Below are positions 11,546 to 22,469 of a stretch of 64,000 nt of DNA, piece by piece. Source of the DNA: Luscinia megarhynchos (taxonomy: Eukaryota > Chordata > Aves > Passeriformes > Turdidae). The notes below the pieces were generated by a model. That model saw only the letters and a program-made list of their open reading frames with translations, searched no databases and was not told the DNA's origin. Position numbers and translations under genes: made by a program. The stretch spans positions 186,001-250,000 of the forward strand of contig JAPFBE010000033.1 of NCBI GenBank assembly GCA_034336665.1. The letters run 5' to 3'. The stretch's first letter is position 1; each line of letters opens with the position of its first letter.

Positions 11546-12080
11546 AATGGGTTTAATGACCACCCCTTGGCTCTTCAGCTCACGGATCATCTTGTGGATG
11601 GGGATCACAGCATCTCGATTTGTCCAATACTGCTGGTGGTGCACCATCGAGGTGGCAATTGGTACGTGTTGCTTTTTAACCTTCAGGAGTCCTACTGTAG
11701 ATGGGTTTTCTGATAGTCCAGGCAAGGTGTTCAACTGCCTAATGCCCTCTGCCTCTACAGCAGCCATTCCAAAAGCCCACCTGAGTCCCTTTGGGTCACT
11801 GTAATAGCCATTGCAGAGGAAGTCTATGCCTAGAATAAATGGAGCCTCTAGGCCAGTCACAATTGGATGCTTCTGCCACTCTTTCCCAGTCAGGCTCACC
11901 TCAGCCTTCAGCAGAGCAAATTCCTGCGATTCCCCCATCACCCTAGCAATGGAAACAAGTTCTACCCTCACATGTCCTGATGGCATTAGGGCACACTGTG
12001 CATCAGTGTCAACTAATGCCTTATATTCCTGTGGCTCTGATATGCCAGGCCATCGGATCCACACAGTCTAAAAGACCTGT
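11546..12080 (-). pseudogene. C1 protease and start of RT, one open stretch
   Basis: A 191-codon minus-strand frame (12064-11489) begins with a retropepsin-like segment; the active-site box reads LVDTDAQCAL, so the usual Gly of DTGA is Asp. ILGIDFLCNGYY follows and the flap/C-terminal part. The frame runs on without a break into the N-terminal RT segment (VIPIHKMIRELK), so protease and RT are one polyprotein. The Gly-to-Asp change is itself a G-to-A change. It would disable cleavage. Confidence 0.75.
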
Positions 12081-12440
12081 TTTTCCCGAGCCTCTCCTTA
12101 GCTAGAGGCAGGGCTCCTCTAGCCCTGGTTATTATTTGCTTCCTGGGCATACATACTAAAGGTTCCTTCTAGGAGGTCTGACAGATCATCCTCCCTTCTG
12201 TAATACCCTGCACCGTGGTTATGGGAGGTTGAGGCTACCTTCACTTTAGTAGAAATCCCTTGCTTAGTGTTTCCCTCCCTGAGTTGATGCACCCGTGCTG
12301 TTAGGACTGAAGTGGGTTTCCCATCCTATTTTCCCATGTCTTCTAGATGGTCACACAAAAAGAACCACAGGTCAGCTCGTGGGATGTATCCTCACTCCTT
12401 TGCTGGGGGACATTGGACTCTAACTTTGGGGACCTGGGAC
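12081..12440 (-). pseudogene. C1 gag-pro junction region
   Basis: About 360 bp between recognisable capsid and protease. It matches the C2 interval 56281-56670 in order and in pieces (for example the segment near 12190-12230 matches 56505-56560). No CCHC zinc knuckle was found in either copy, though decay could hide one. Confidence 0.5.
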
Positions 12441-13540
12441 TCACACTAGTGCTGCACTGATCTTTCTCATCTCCTCCCTCATCCCTCTCATCTCCTCTTT
12501 AAACTCTTCTTTGAGTTTCTTAACCCCGGAAGAGACAGGAGCCTGCATTGGGCCATTTATCATACTCTCAAAATATTGGAGCTTGTTAGCAACAGAACCC
12601 ACTGTCTTTTGGTTGTTGCCAGCATTAATCTTTGCAATGAAGGTGGTATATTGAGATGGCCCTAGGTTTGATAGATTCCACAACATTTGCCCTGTGCGCC
12701 TGACCTTGTCAGGGTCATTGTCATGCTGTCTGCCCCTCCCAATGAGTACTTCGAATACCACCACTTCTCTCAGCTGTTGGATCCCTTCCTTAAGGGTCTT
12801 TCAGTGCATTCTATGATGGTGCTCCTGCATTCTTTCTCTCTAGACAAACCTCTCACACTCATTAAAAGCCTCTCCCAGAGGGAAAGGAACCCTGGCACCC
12901 TTATGAATACCTGATCCACATCTGAGTCCTGGGTCAAGGGTCCCAAATTCCTTGCCTCTCCACTATCCAGTTGTACACCTGTACCCATAAGGTCCCAGAC
13001 CTGAAGTATCCAGGTTGTAAAAGTCTCATAGCCCCATGGTACAATGTCTTTTTGCAGATTACAGAGACTTTCATACGAGAGGGACTTGGTGATGATTTCA
13101 ACCTCTGGCTCCCCTGCTGGTTGTGAGGGCTCTCCTTTCTTATCCTTATTATCTAGGTGCTTTGTTTTCATTTTAGACTTCTTAGTTTCCACAGGGGCGA
13201 CTACTGCTGGCTGTGACTGCCCTTGCAGTTCAGTTGGAACTTGGACAGATGTAATGTCTATGGGTTCCACTGCAGCACCATCACACTCTCCCACTTCAAG
13301 GCAGGGGGAGGGCTTCTCACCAGCTAGGAAAAGGTACTCCTTCAGCATCTAGCCCATCTCATGTATCTCTTTCAGTAAAACCCTCACCCACTCCGGGTGG
13401 TTCCTTTCTGAAGTGGGCTGTGGGGCAGGGTTCAACTCTGGGTCAGCATCCCTAGTCTCTGGGGTAGGTATCAGAGTGGCTATCCAAGTCAATATCCCCT
13501 TATCTCTGAATACTAAATACAATAGGCATATCAGCAACAC
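12441..13540 (-). pseudogene. C1 gag (ERVL), nearly open
   Basis: Frame 13540-12770 is open except for a TAG at 13349-13351 (Gln in C2). A frameshift near 12790 moves the rest to 12764-12441. Content: a Pro/Glu-rich N-terminal part, the capsid-like segment SLSYESLCNLQKDI near 13060, GQMLWNLSNLGPSQYTTF near 12680, and a C-terminal charged, coiled-coil-like tail (EEFKEEMRGMREEMRK near 12460). It matches C2 gag along its length. Gag would form the particle core. Confidence 0.8.
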
Positions 13541-13909
13541 CAGTCACGGTATGATTTGATTAGCATTTAGAGAAGATTTGAACCATTCAAAATCTGGTAG
13601 GGTAGACCCAAAAAACTGGGTGAAGGGTTGGGAGAAAATTTGCCCTGGTGTCATTCCTTCACAGTAGGTACCATTATTAGAGTAACCCCAAAAACATACA
13701 GTTAGAGTGTGATAGCGTTGAATCCATGTACCCACCTTCTAAAGGAAGTTAAAAATCCATTAATTCCTTATCTTATTAACCCATAAAGCAAACTGGATAG
13801 CAGGCACAGTAGCTTTAGTTATAGGGCCTATGTTTAGATAAGGGCCTGCAAATGGGAGAAATATAGCCACGACAGTGTGCCACCCGAACCAGGAAAAGCT
13901 AGGCCACAT
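13541..13909 (-). pseudogene. In-frame membrane-like extension upstream of C1 gag
   Basis: An ATG at 13909-13907 in a strong context (GCGCCATGT) opens a frame that is the same frame as gag. It is broken only by TAA (13762-13760), TAG (near 13741) and TGA (13546-13544). It encodes a Trp/Phe-rich hydrophobic start (WHTVVAIFLPFAGPYLNIG), a middle with Cys residues, and a second hydrophobic run (LVLLICLLYLVF, near 13540-13505) that leads straight into gag. No such region remains in C2, which is truncated at this point. Reading it as a glycosylated or membrane Gag is inference. Confidence 0.5.
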
Positions 13910-13997
13910 GGCGCCACCTAAGGAGGTTTCTATATTCAGCACACAAAAAATAGATTACTCATGAACTGTTATTCATTTTTGCTCTCAATGATCTCGT

Positions 13998-14015
13998 GCC
14001 CCATGTTGGGCGCCA
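13998..14015 (-). other. Primer-binding site, tRNA-Lys type
   Basis: The minus strand reads TGGCGCCCAACATGGGGC, five bases after the 5' LTR end. This differs at one base from the site I know for tRNA-Lys(1,2). It fixes the provirus orientation and the LTR end at 14021. First-strand cDNA synthesis would start here. Confidence 0.85.
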
Positions 14016-14261
14016 AAATCTGTGTTGGTTTGAAAGAGAGGTGTTTGTTAAGAAAGGCAGGAGACTGTCTTTGAAATGGAGGATGTAAACCACCTCCCTC
14101 CAAATCATTATAACTTTGAAATTAAGGGGCTCTCAGGCAAAGATACAGGAAGAGGAATAACAGTTCTTTACTAAAAAAATTAAAATAGAAATTCAGTATT
14201 AGAAAGAACAATCCCAAAACACTGACAGAGTCAGAATAAAACCTGACACCCTGTCAGTCAG

Positions 14262-15485
14262 TGTGTTGGTTTCACGTGCTGGGAAGTGGGAGGGACTCTC
14301 GTCTCTGGGAGCTTCCCCTGTGGGCTACTGGCACCAATCGGGAAGCTGATTTGGTGATGGACAGCTCGGGAAACCAATGAAAAGTTATTTCGCTTTCACA
14401 AATCACGGTGGATCAAGTTAACGGCTGTGTCTTTCGGTTTCCTGCTGCCGGGGGGTGAGGTGGCCTCAGGCCGGGGCACCAGCCCTGGCCCGGCTCCAGG
14501 CTCAAAGGGGGGAGCCCAGCCCGGCACGGCCCAACCGCATGGTCCCGGCCCCCTTCCTCCCCGACCGCATGGCTCCGGGCGGCCCCGGCCCTGGCCTGGT
14601 GGCCCCAGCACCCGCCGCGTGGCCCCGGCCCTGCCGGCTCGGCTCGGCTCGCCTCCCCATGTGGCAGAAAAGGCCTCCAGCTGCCCAGGTGGTTTTCTTC
14701 ACCATCTGGATATAATTTTAACTTGTTGATGCCTGGATAAGATTCTCGATCTGCCGAACTCCCCTGAATGAGAAGAAATGAAGCTTGGAGACTACAGAGG
14801 TCAGCGGAATGAAGATAAAGTACCTGGTGGGAAGAGATTGAAAAGATGCAACTGATAAGTAGCTGAAAAGCTTTTTTGTGGGCTAAGGGGATTGTGACTA
14901 TACTAAAATTCCTTTAAACTGTGAAATATACTTGGGGAGGTTTGGATGCTTGAGTAGAAGACTTTTTGCCTTGGGGAAATGGAGCTCTCTTTGTTTTGGG
15001 ACTGGAATATGAACAGAGACATTTGATAGAGAAGGAGATGAAGAGAATTTTGTTTTTCAGCAGCCTGCTTTTAAAAGTGGTACCCCAAGTGTGTAACATA
15101 ACCCATAGCACAGCTCTGAAAGGACTGTGAAAAAATGGGAGGAGAGTCATAATCTGCAATATTTTCCTGGGCAGATGTAGATTGTGAAGGTGAAGACACC
15201 CCCTAAGCCATAACTAAAAAAGGGACTTTTCTCTCTTAAGTGAACTGAACTGATTATCTGAGTGGATAACTGACGGAAGTGTTTTCTGTATGTTGTTGGT
15301 AAGAAATGTGGAATGAAGGGAGAGGGAACAATCTAGGAATATTATTCTGATTTTTTTTTTGTTATTAATAAACTTTTTCTTGTACCTTTTTAAGTTTTGA
15401 GCCTGCCTTGTCTCTATTCCTAAATCCTATCTCTAAAAGAAATTAAATATATTAAAATTGGCAAAACCCAAGTCACACCGTCACA
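14262..15485 (+). mobile_element. Solo LTR, type I, long (1.2 kb)
   Basis: Starts TGTGTTGGTTTCACG, ends CACCGTCACA, and is flanked by a perfect 5-bp duplication GTCAG (14257-14261 and 15486-15490). It has a GC-rich block at 14440-14690 and a polyadenylation signal aataaactt near 15366. Open frames of up to 100 codons on both strands of the GC block are best explained by few AT-rich stop codons. Orientation is taken from the polyadenylation signal. Single copy in this window. Confidence 0.8.
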
Positions 15486-15838
15486 GTCAGGGTGTTGGTA
15501 GCAGTCTGATTAAATGGTGGCTGCAGTCGTCCTGGAGTGTCAGATGTGGTTCAGTTGAAGCAGTGCTCCTGTAGAAGGTGCAGTTTTCCTTCAAAGGTCC
15601 AGTGATGATGTGGAAAGGTCTGGTTTTCCTCTGGAATCCAGTGGAGAGAAGGCTGCTTTGGTGGTCCAAATCTCAGTTTTTATCTAGGTAGGAAAGGCTA
15701 GGCTCCTCCCCCTGGCTGGAGCATCTCCCAATGGGAGGATGTAATTTTATCAGTCATACAGTGGGACTCAGTTGCCCATTAACAAACGGTATTTTTTTGG
15801 AGGAAAGATGGGTTGTGGAAAAGATAAATATGACTGCC

Positions 15839-16447
15839 TGTCCTGGGGTGACGTTGCAGTGCTTTGTACCTCCAATCGTGTGCTGTTCATGCCTGGAGGG
15901 TTTGTTTTGTCTAGCTAGACAGCGCCCCTCCCCCATCGGCAGGCTGCTGCCACGCACCTGCAAGCTAGGGGCTTCTGCTCGCCCCCACTCTGCTTGGCCC
16001 GGCGCTACTTTTAGCTGCTTCTGCTGTGCTTGGCTGGGCGCTTCTGCCCCTGCTTGCTTAGGCTGCTTTGCTTTATTTTTCCTTCCCTTATTAGTTAGGA
16101 ATACCACCTGAACCTGATCCCGGACGACCTGGAACATCAAGAAACCCCGGACGCCTGTTCGTGACAAGCACTATGCACTTCTGACCTTCCCGGCACCGGA
16201 GACGTTCTGAGGCTGTACATCCACTCAGATGGGTGAAGTTTTCTGTGTCACCCGTGGCTGTTTTTTATTTGTGTTGGGGAGTGTTCTTTTTTTTGTGTGT
16301 GTTTGCTAAATAAACAAGTTTTTTCCACTTTTCCTCTGAGGAAATTCTTCCTGAACCCGTTGGGGGGAGGGGGAGGAGTTTTGAGAGTTTGTTCCTTAGG
16401 AGGCTCCTTTTGGAGATTTTTCCCCTAATTTGTCCTAAACCAGGACA
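15839..16447 (+). mobile_element. Solo LTR, type B, copy 2
   Basis: The 609-bp LTR has perfect 8-bp inverted ends TGTCCTGG and CCAGGACA. A perfect 5-bp duplication CTGCC flanks it (15834-15838 and 16448-16452). The polyadenylation signal aataaacaag is near 16309. It inserted into the 5' LTR of C1, so it is younger than C1. Confidence 0.9.
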
Positions 16448-16586
16448 CTGCCCCACCTGGTTTTAACAGATGAACCATTAGCAGAAAATATCTCCCACAA
16501 AAATAAGGATCACTGCCCCACCTGGTTTCAAGAAATGGTGATAGAATACATACTTTTGGTCACATCCCGTATTGCAGCCTAAAACA

Positions 16587-16762
16587 CTTATTTACCTGCC
16601 TTCTGAGACAGATCTCGCAGTCCTGTTGGGCTCCATGATGGGATGCAGGGACAGACATTGTTATTTTAAAATTAAAATCAGGCATCTCCACACTATGCTG
16701 GAGTTGTTGATGTGGTTATAGCACAAATGCACCTTTGGATGTTCCTGAGAATGGAAGACAGT
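16587..16762. other. Flank of provirus C1
   Basis: About 176 bp with no recognised feature; it ends in the GACAGT duplication of the next LTR (16757-16762). Confidence 0.5.
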
Positions 16763-17127
16763 TGTTGCCGTATGAAGGGTTACAGTGCGGCGTAAAGAAC
16801 AGCAAGAAGGCACTCTCTTACTTGGTGCAAGAAAGAGCAATTTATTGAAGGAAGCCATGGTTTTAAATAAGATACTTTGTGAAAAACAAAATACAGACAG
16901 TTCATTGGTCAGGGAAAGAGACACCTCTTCTCCCTGGCTTTTCCATGGATCTAGCAGGTGTTTATCTCTGTTATGATTTTTTCTCTTGTGTTTACAGTAG
17001 AGAAAAAGTCTCTAGCCTGGGAAAAATCCTGGCTGGATCTGAGAAAGTTTCACAGCCTGAGAAAAAGACTCAGAACCTGAGAAAAAGGCCTGGCTGAAAT
17101 GTGCCTAGGCCTTCAGCAGTGTCCACA
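16763..17127 (-). mobile_element. Solo LTR, type G (minus strand, 6-bp duplication)
   Basis: The minus strand begins TGTGGACACTGCTGAAGG (17127) and ends CGGCAACA (16763). A perfect 6-bp duplication GACAGT lies on both sides (16757-16762 and 17128-17133). It matches the LTRs of element ERV-G at 31330-32629. A six-base duplication suggests an ERVK-type integrase. Confidence 0.9.
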
Positions 17128-17630
17128 GACAGTACTGCAGACTCATTCATTTTCCCACACAGTTGTAACAGCCATTACCACTGTGAAGCCAGGGACTGCC
17201 TATCTAATATCTTGTTCCATACCGGACAGGAGGTACCTTCCGTGAAAGCGACTTAAGAAACCCATTAAAAGATTATGTTGCTCATAACAGGGAGTTGCAT
17301 GCTGTGCCAGTTAGCTGAAAAACGCATCCGAGTCATTAAATTAAAGAACACAAACATTGCAAAATATTTTCTATTTCTAGTAGAGGCACATTCATATATT
17401 TCTGGTCTATATAAAAGGAAAACCATTCCAAAATTGTAGGTCCTGCATTAAGGCAGCTTGCAGCATCTGTTTGTATGAACAGGAAGAGTGGTGGTTATTC
17501 AGGGAGAACAGACATCACACTGATATACCAAAAGGTTCTTTCTTGCCTAAGATGGCTGCTGACTACCAACTGACTTCAGTGAGAACAACCAGATGGTATG
17601 AAGACAATAATTAATGCTGTAATATCACAT
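17128..17630. other. Unassigned AT-rich sequence
   Basis: No open frame, LTR terminus or RNA gene was recognised. A few A/T-rich runs only. Confidence 0.4.
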
Positions 17631-18114
17631 TAGAGATTGTCGGTGGGACAGAAGTGTCTTGCACTCGAGTTGTGTATTGAGTTTGCTTGGCAAGATAGAC
17701 CCGCAGCTGGCCAAGGCTGAGCCAATCAGTAATTGTAGCAACACCTCTGCTATAACATATTTAAGAAGGGTAAAAGAAGTTATTGCCTAGATGTGGAAAA
17801 GCCCCATATCAGAGTAGGTGAATGACCAAAAGAAAGCTGTGACCCCGTGGGAAGCCCTTGCTGGACCAAGCTCCTGGCAGGGACCCGTGAACCCATGGAG
17901 AAAGTAGCCTATGCTAGAGCAGGTTTCTTGGTAGGACTTGTGACCCTGTGGGAGAGCCATGTTGGAGCAGGCTGTTCTTGAAGGACTGCACCCTGTGGAA
18001 GGGACTAAGGCTGGAGCAGTTCATGAAGAAGTGTAGCCCATGGGAAAGACTCAGGATGAAGAAATCTGTGGAGAACTGTCTCTAGAGGGTGGGACCCCAT
18101 TCTGGAGCAGGGGA
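17631..18114 (+). repeat. Probable LTR fragment with a degenerate ~45-bp internal periodicity
   Basis: The stretch 17840-18110 repeats a theme of 'gaccctgtgggag ... ttggagcagg ... gaaggac' several times with drift. It has a TATA-like segment (catatttaag) near 17757. This resembles the 3' part of avian LTRs, but both ends are unclear and no duplication was found. Confidence 0.4.
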
Positions 18115-19461
18115 AAGACATCTTCATTAACAACTTGGACTCAAAGGAATACTAAATTTGCTGTCAACTCACTCAAGGGCAGAGAAGCCCTGCAGAGAGG
18201 CCTCAACAAATCACCAACTGTATGAAGTTCAACAAGGGCAAGTGCCAGATTCTGCACCTGGGATGGGGCAACCCTGGATGCGTGTACAGACTGAGCAACA
18301 AGACGCTGGAAAGCAGCACCGAGGAAAGGGACCTGAGGGTCCTGGTTAATAGCAAGTTGAATATGAGTCAGCAGTGTCCTGACAGCCAGGAGGGCCAACT
18401 GTGTCCTTGGGTGCATCAAGCACAGTTTCACCATCCAGTCAAAGGAGGTGATTGCCCGGCTCCACTCTGCACTGGTGTGCCCTCATCTTGAGTACTGTGA
18501 TCAGTTTTGGGCATGGCAATATAAAAAAAGACATTAATCTATTGGAGAGCATCCAAAAGAGGGCCATGAGGACGGTGAAGGGTCTGGAGGGGAAGCTTTA
18601 TGACGAGCGGCTGAGGTCACTTGGTTTCTACAGCCTGGAGGAGACTGAGGGGAGACATTACAGTCTTCAACTTCCTCATGAGGGGAAGCAGAGGGGCAGG
18701 TACTGGTCTCTTCACTCTCGTGGCCACTAACAGGACTCAAGAAAATGGCACTAATTTGTCAGGGGAGGTTTATGTTGGTGTCATGGTTCCGTAACCTCCC
18801 CCCCCTCCGCCCCCAGACTCCAAAACCACATACCGCTCACTCACTTCCCATCTCGTCTTGTCCACCCATGGGTGGCTGCAGAGGAGAGTTTGAGGCGCAA
18901 ATGGCAAAAGTCACAGGACGAGATAAGAACAATTTACTGCAAACAGCAATGAGATAAGAAAAATGAACAGCAACAGCAAAAATATTAATAAAAAAACATA
19001 TAAGACAAAGGAACAATTTACACTTAATATCAAACTGTTTCTCCCACCATGCTTTCTCCCACTGGAAGGAATGTCCCCCTCTCCCAGAAGCAAGAGTCTG
19101 TTACTTCCATCCTCCAGAGATGACATGAGGTGGTATAGAATAACAATCTATACACGCTCATGTGGCTCCAGGCTACACTCCCTCACAGCTACTGCAAAAC
19201 TAATTAACTCTGTCCTGGTCAAAATCAGGACAGCTGGATATCAGGAAAAGGTTTTTTTACCCAGAGGGTGGATGAGCAGTGGAACAAATTCCCCAGGGAA
19301 GTGGTCACAACACCAAGCCTAACTGAGTTCAAGAAGCATTTGGACAACATTTTCAGGTACATGGTGGGATTTTTTGGAGTGTCATGCACAGGGGCAGGAG
19401 TTGGACTTGATGATCCTGATTGGTCCTTTGCAACACGGCATATTTTATGATTCTATGACTT
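18115..19461 (+). mobile_element. CR1 LINE 3' fragment, interrupted by an LTR
   Basis: Two pieces (18115-18778 and 19233-19461) carry the C-terminal end of CR1 ORF2 and its 3' UTR. Recognisable parts are the segments encoding SKLNMSQQCP near 18350, LESIQKRAM near 18540, and YDERLRSLGFYSLEE near 18600. The 3' end finishes TTTTATGATTCTATGA, the CR1 terminus. It is 5'-truncated as usual for CR1. The solo LTR at 18779 splits a phrase that normally reads on directly. Confidence 0.85.
18779..19232 (-). mobile_element. Solo LTR, type K, copy 1, inside CR1
   Basis: On the minus strand it starts TGTCCTGATTTTGACCAGG and ends GGAACCATGACA. Flanks GTTGG (18774-18778) and GCTGG (19233-19237) are a 5-bp duplication with one change. 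The start matches the plus-strand copy at 49579. A poly(C) run at about 18799-18806 is the G-rich tract of the LTR end. Confidence 0.75.
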
Positions 19462-19826
19462 CTGTCCCTGAGCAGTGGCAGGAACAACATGTGATGAACT
19501 GACCATAACCCCCATTTCCTGTCTCCCTGTGCTGCTGGGGGGAGGAAGTAAGGCCCATAAAAGAGGGGTGGGTGGGGGAAGGTCTTTTTAAGATTTGCTT
19601 TACTTCTCATTATCCTGCTTTTATATTGATTGGTAATAAATTTAATTAATTTCCCCAAATTGAGTCTGTTTTGCCTGTGATGGTAATCCACAAGTGATCT
19701 CTCCTGGTTCTTATCTCAACTCCTAAGCCTTGCATTATTTTTTTTTCTCCTCTGTCCAGTTGCAGAGAGGGGTGATAGAGTGGCTTTGGTGGGTACCTGG
19801 CATCCAGCCAGGGTCAACCCACCACA
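19462..19826 (+). mobile_element. LTR 3' part, type N, copy 1
   Basis: It contains a polyadenylation signal (aataaattt near 19637) and ends GGGTCAACCCACCACA. The terminal block with GATAGAGTGGCTTTGGTGGG is shared with 21960-22014. The 5' end is lost at the CR1 boundary. Confidence 0.6.
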
Positions 19827-21523
19827 AGCTGCAAGGTTCCCTACATTAATTAAAGTCTAATATTCAGTAAGTTTACAACATGTCTGCCTATAGCAACACA
19901 AAGGCACTATCACGACGCTCTACTTAATTGAGACTGCAGCTTTAATCAATATTAACCAAGTGCACATTCAATCAGAGGTTTTGCATTGACACAGATCTGG
20001 CATTCAAGTAAAATTATGTGGTTAAGGAGCTATTTTTATAACAATCAGACTTGGTTATTTAGATGAGCATACTTAAAGATACAGTATAGAACCACAAAAT
20101 TATCATGTTCTTATGCAAGCTATGTGATTCTGTGATCAACACTCCATATAAAAAATTTCAACCTTACAAAGAATGATAATATATTCTAGAGAAGAGAGTT
20201 TAAATTTTTGTTTTCTATGGTTTTCCGCTTCTTCCTCTGGAAAACAGAAGTCACTACTCAGAAGTCATTACCTAGTTTCTTACATAGAGCTCTTTCAAGA
20301 GAGAGCAGGGATCACAAAACCCCAGCATGCCACTGTGGGGGGCTAAAACAGGGCTTTCCCAATACATCAACCTTGTGACAGTTTTCACAATATGGGGGCA
20401 TGTCCTGGGTACAGAGAAGAGGGGGTGGAGTTTTCAGTGCTGTTTATTCAAATACCATTCATATCATAGCCATGGGCGTGGTTTCGACAGGTAAAAGATC
20501 ATGGCCACAAACAGAAGGTGGTCCATTTTGTCTGGCTCGCTGAAGGAATCAGCAGACCCTGGCACTGTACCACCTGTGGGTATCTTCCCGTTTATGAGCC
20601 CTCCAGGACACTTCTGCAGGACAAGGAGCCTGAGAAGAGGTAGAAGGGTGGCTTCCAAGCTGACAGTGCTGAAGTGACAGCTCCGAAACTGCAGCTGGGA
20701 CAGGTGGGGCCGGGACCACAGTGTTTTGTGCCCAGCAGGATTGATCCTGACCCTGACCCCACCCCTGCCATGGGGCAGAGACCTGAGACAGTGGTGTTAA
20801 CACCATTTGAGTCCAGCTGAACTGAAAGGGAGTCCAGCAGGTGGCAGGAAGAGGCATATCACCTTAAGTGGGCCAAAAACCTCTTTCCTGGAAGTGTAGG
20901 CAAAGTCTCTACCACTGAACAGAAAATTTTACTGCTTTTGGCTCATCAGAAGATTTCTGTGACTCTTAACAAATTCCTAGACATTTTGGAACAGAACTAA
21001 ATCCTTCCACCACCAGTTGTCCAGGTTTGTCCCTTTTTCAAGATATCTCTTGTAGAGAAAAGGTAACAGATAGGAAAAATTTAAACAAATTGGAGAAGAA
21101 ATATTTTCTTTTTAAAATTCTTCCCTTCCAGCAGACCACAGTGGATGGAGCTTGGGTGCAATTTTTCCTTAACCAGGGAAGAACCTTTCCCCAGGGCAAG
21201 GCCAGATGGGTGGAAGCAATTTGACAGCTGCAAACAGCAATGCAGGCAAAGGGGTTATAGCAGATGACATGAGCACGTATGATAAGCTTAGCTGGTGGCA
21301 AGAGATCAGACACACACTGCCCACACATCATGTCCTATGCACATGTTTTTGGAGTGGCCCAAAACACAATTTTGGATTCTTTTGTACCGCTATGCCAAAC
21401 CAGCAGTTAAAAGGAAAACTTGACCTTGCAAGCCCTGAAGTATTCCAGCTGACCCAAACTTGTCAGAGGCCTACAGGCAGCAAAGAAATCACCGCAAATG
21501 CCTCCCTCCATCTACTGGATAAT
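19827..21523. other. Unassigned sequence
   Basis: No LTR terminus, retroviral motif or convincing coding region was recognised. Short open frames (for example 20549-20857 on the minus strand) have no known motif and lie in moderately GC-rich DNA. A purine/pyrimidine-biased A-rich patch is at 21055-21120. Confidence 0.4.
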
Positions 21524-21743
21524 TGATCCCAAAAGGGTTAATTCAATTTTTACTCTGCCTGTGAAACTTTTAGCAGAGAAACAAGGCATGTGAAAGCTGC
21601 TTTCAGCAAGGATGGTTGGGAGATAAGAAGACATCGGGCCCAAGAATGCAGTGATAGACAAAACAAAGGATTGAATCTCTGGGAATTTGTAGTGGGATTT
21701 ATGGTAATGGGTAAATTGCAATATGCATGTAGCAACTGTGTTT
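21524..21743 (+). mobile_element. LTR fragment of type H (ERV-H LTR 5' half)
   Basis: TGATCCCAAAAGGGTTAATT at 21524 and about 210 bp beyond match 7364-7570 closely. The match ends at the GCATGTAGCAACTGTG segment, where type N sequence takes over. Confidence 0.7.
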
Positions 21744-22014
21744 GCCTTCCAGAGCAACCACTACACATGCTGAAGCCCTGCTTCCTGGGAAGTGTCTGAA
21801 CATTGCTTGCTGATAGGAAGTAGAGATTAACTTTTCCCTTTGCTTATGCCTGCACAAACTTTTGTTTGTTTTTTTTCTTTGCTTTAGTAAACTGCCTTAT
21901 TTCAACCTACAAGTTGTTTTTTCCATCTTATTCTCTCTGCCCTGGCCCACTGAAAAAGGGAATGATAGAGTGGCTTAATGGGCACCTGGCACTCAGCCAA
22001 GGTCAAACCACTAC
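21744..22014 (+). mobile_element. LTR 3' part, type N, copy 2
   Basis: Shares with 19750-19826 the terminal block around GATAGAGTGGCTTAATGGGC and ends AAACCACTACA. It directly abuts the type H fragment, so either a mosaic LTR or a breakpoint lies near 21740. Confidence 0.55.
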
Positions 22015-22084
22015 ATGTGCTAAAGAAGCCTCATTGTATAAGAAATTACCATAAAGTAGGAAGCAATATTCCTAGTTTACTGAT

Positions 22085-22300
22085 GAGCTCTGCCATACTG
22101 TGGGAAAAGATGGAAAGTAGACAGCAGCTGTATGGAGTCCCCTATGGCAAGTTGTGAAACTGCTGGAGGTGAAGGTGTGTTGAGTCAGTTTGCAGAAATG
22201 AAAGCTCTCCAGCTGGCTTTAGGCATTGCTGAATGAGAAAAATGGCCAATACTTTCCCTCTAAACTGATTAATGGATGGTAGCATGTTGCTGTGAGAAAG
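22085..22300 (+). pseudogene. ERVL RNase H fragment
   Basis: Matches the C2 RNase H region 58515-58690: the segments for 'aaagcagctgtatggag', 'gctctccagctggctt' and 'tgattaatggatggtagc' are in the same order, with indels and stops. It is a scrap of a third ERVL copy. The rest of that copy is not seen next to it. Confidence 0.6.
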
Positions 22301-22469
22301 ATTACGGAGCGGCGGCGAACACAGCAACAGTAGCAAATGCCCCATCCCCATGGAGGGGCTGCAGCAATGAAAGCAGAATAACTAGCAGCATAGGGGTAGT
22401 CCCATATGAGCTGCTGCATTGTAGAATGATATTGCTGCCCAGGTGAAGGTCACTGTGGTGGTGAATCTC

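Larger units (their letters stand above)
8174..16586 (-). mobile_element. ERVL-type provirus C1, complete structure, minus strand
   Basis: Read on the minus strand: 5' LTR (16586-14021), PBS, gag with an unusual N-terminal extension, protease, RT (YIDD), RNase H, integrase, polypurine tract and 3' LTR (8896-8174). No env is seen, as is usual for ERVL. Flanks CTAAT (8169-8173) and CTTAT (16587-16591) are a 5-bp duplication with one change. The RT motifs (NAFFSIPL, YIDDI) are of ERVL (class III) type. The 5' LTR holds two nested solo LTRs. Pol downstream of RT is saturated with G-to-A changes relative to provirus C2. Confidence 0.9.
14021..16586 (-). mobile_element. Provirus C1 5' LTR (type A), split in three
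   Basis: Segments 14021-14261, 15486-15838 and 16448-16586 join to one LTR collinear with 8174-8896. They are separated by solo LTR I (14262-15485) and solo LTR B2 (15839-16447). The end next to the PBS reads TGTGTTGGTTTG on the plus strand; the far end reads GCAGCCTAAAACA. Confidence 0.85.

Noticed and set aside
14427..14729. 100-codon Pro/Gly/Ala-rich open frames on both strands
   Set aside because: They lie in the GC-rich block of solo LTR I, with low complexity and no conserved start or motif.
18141..18434. Minus-strand 97-codon frame
   Set aside because: It is the shadow of the CR1 ORF2 fragment on the plus strand.
18115..19461. Host gene exon
   Set aside because: Protein-like stretches match the C-terminal end of CR1 ORF2 and the CR1 3' UTR with its terminal motif.
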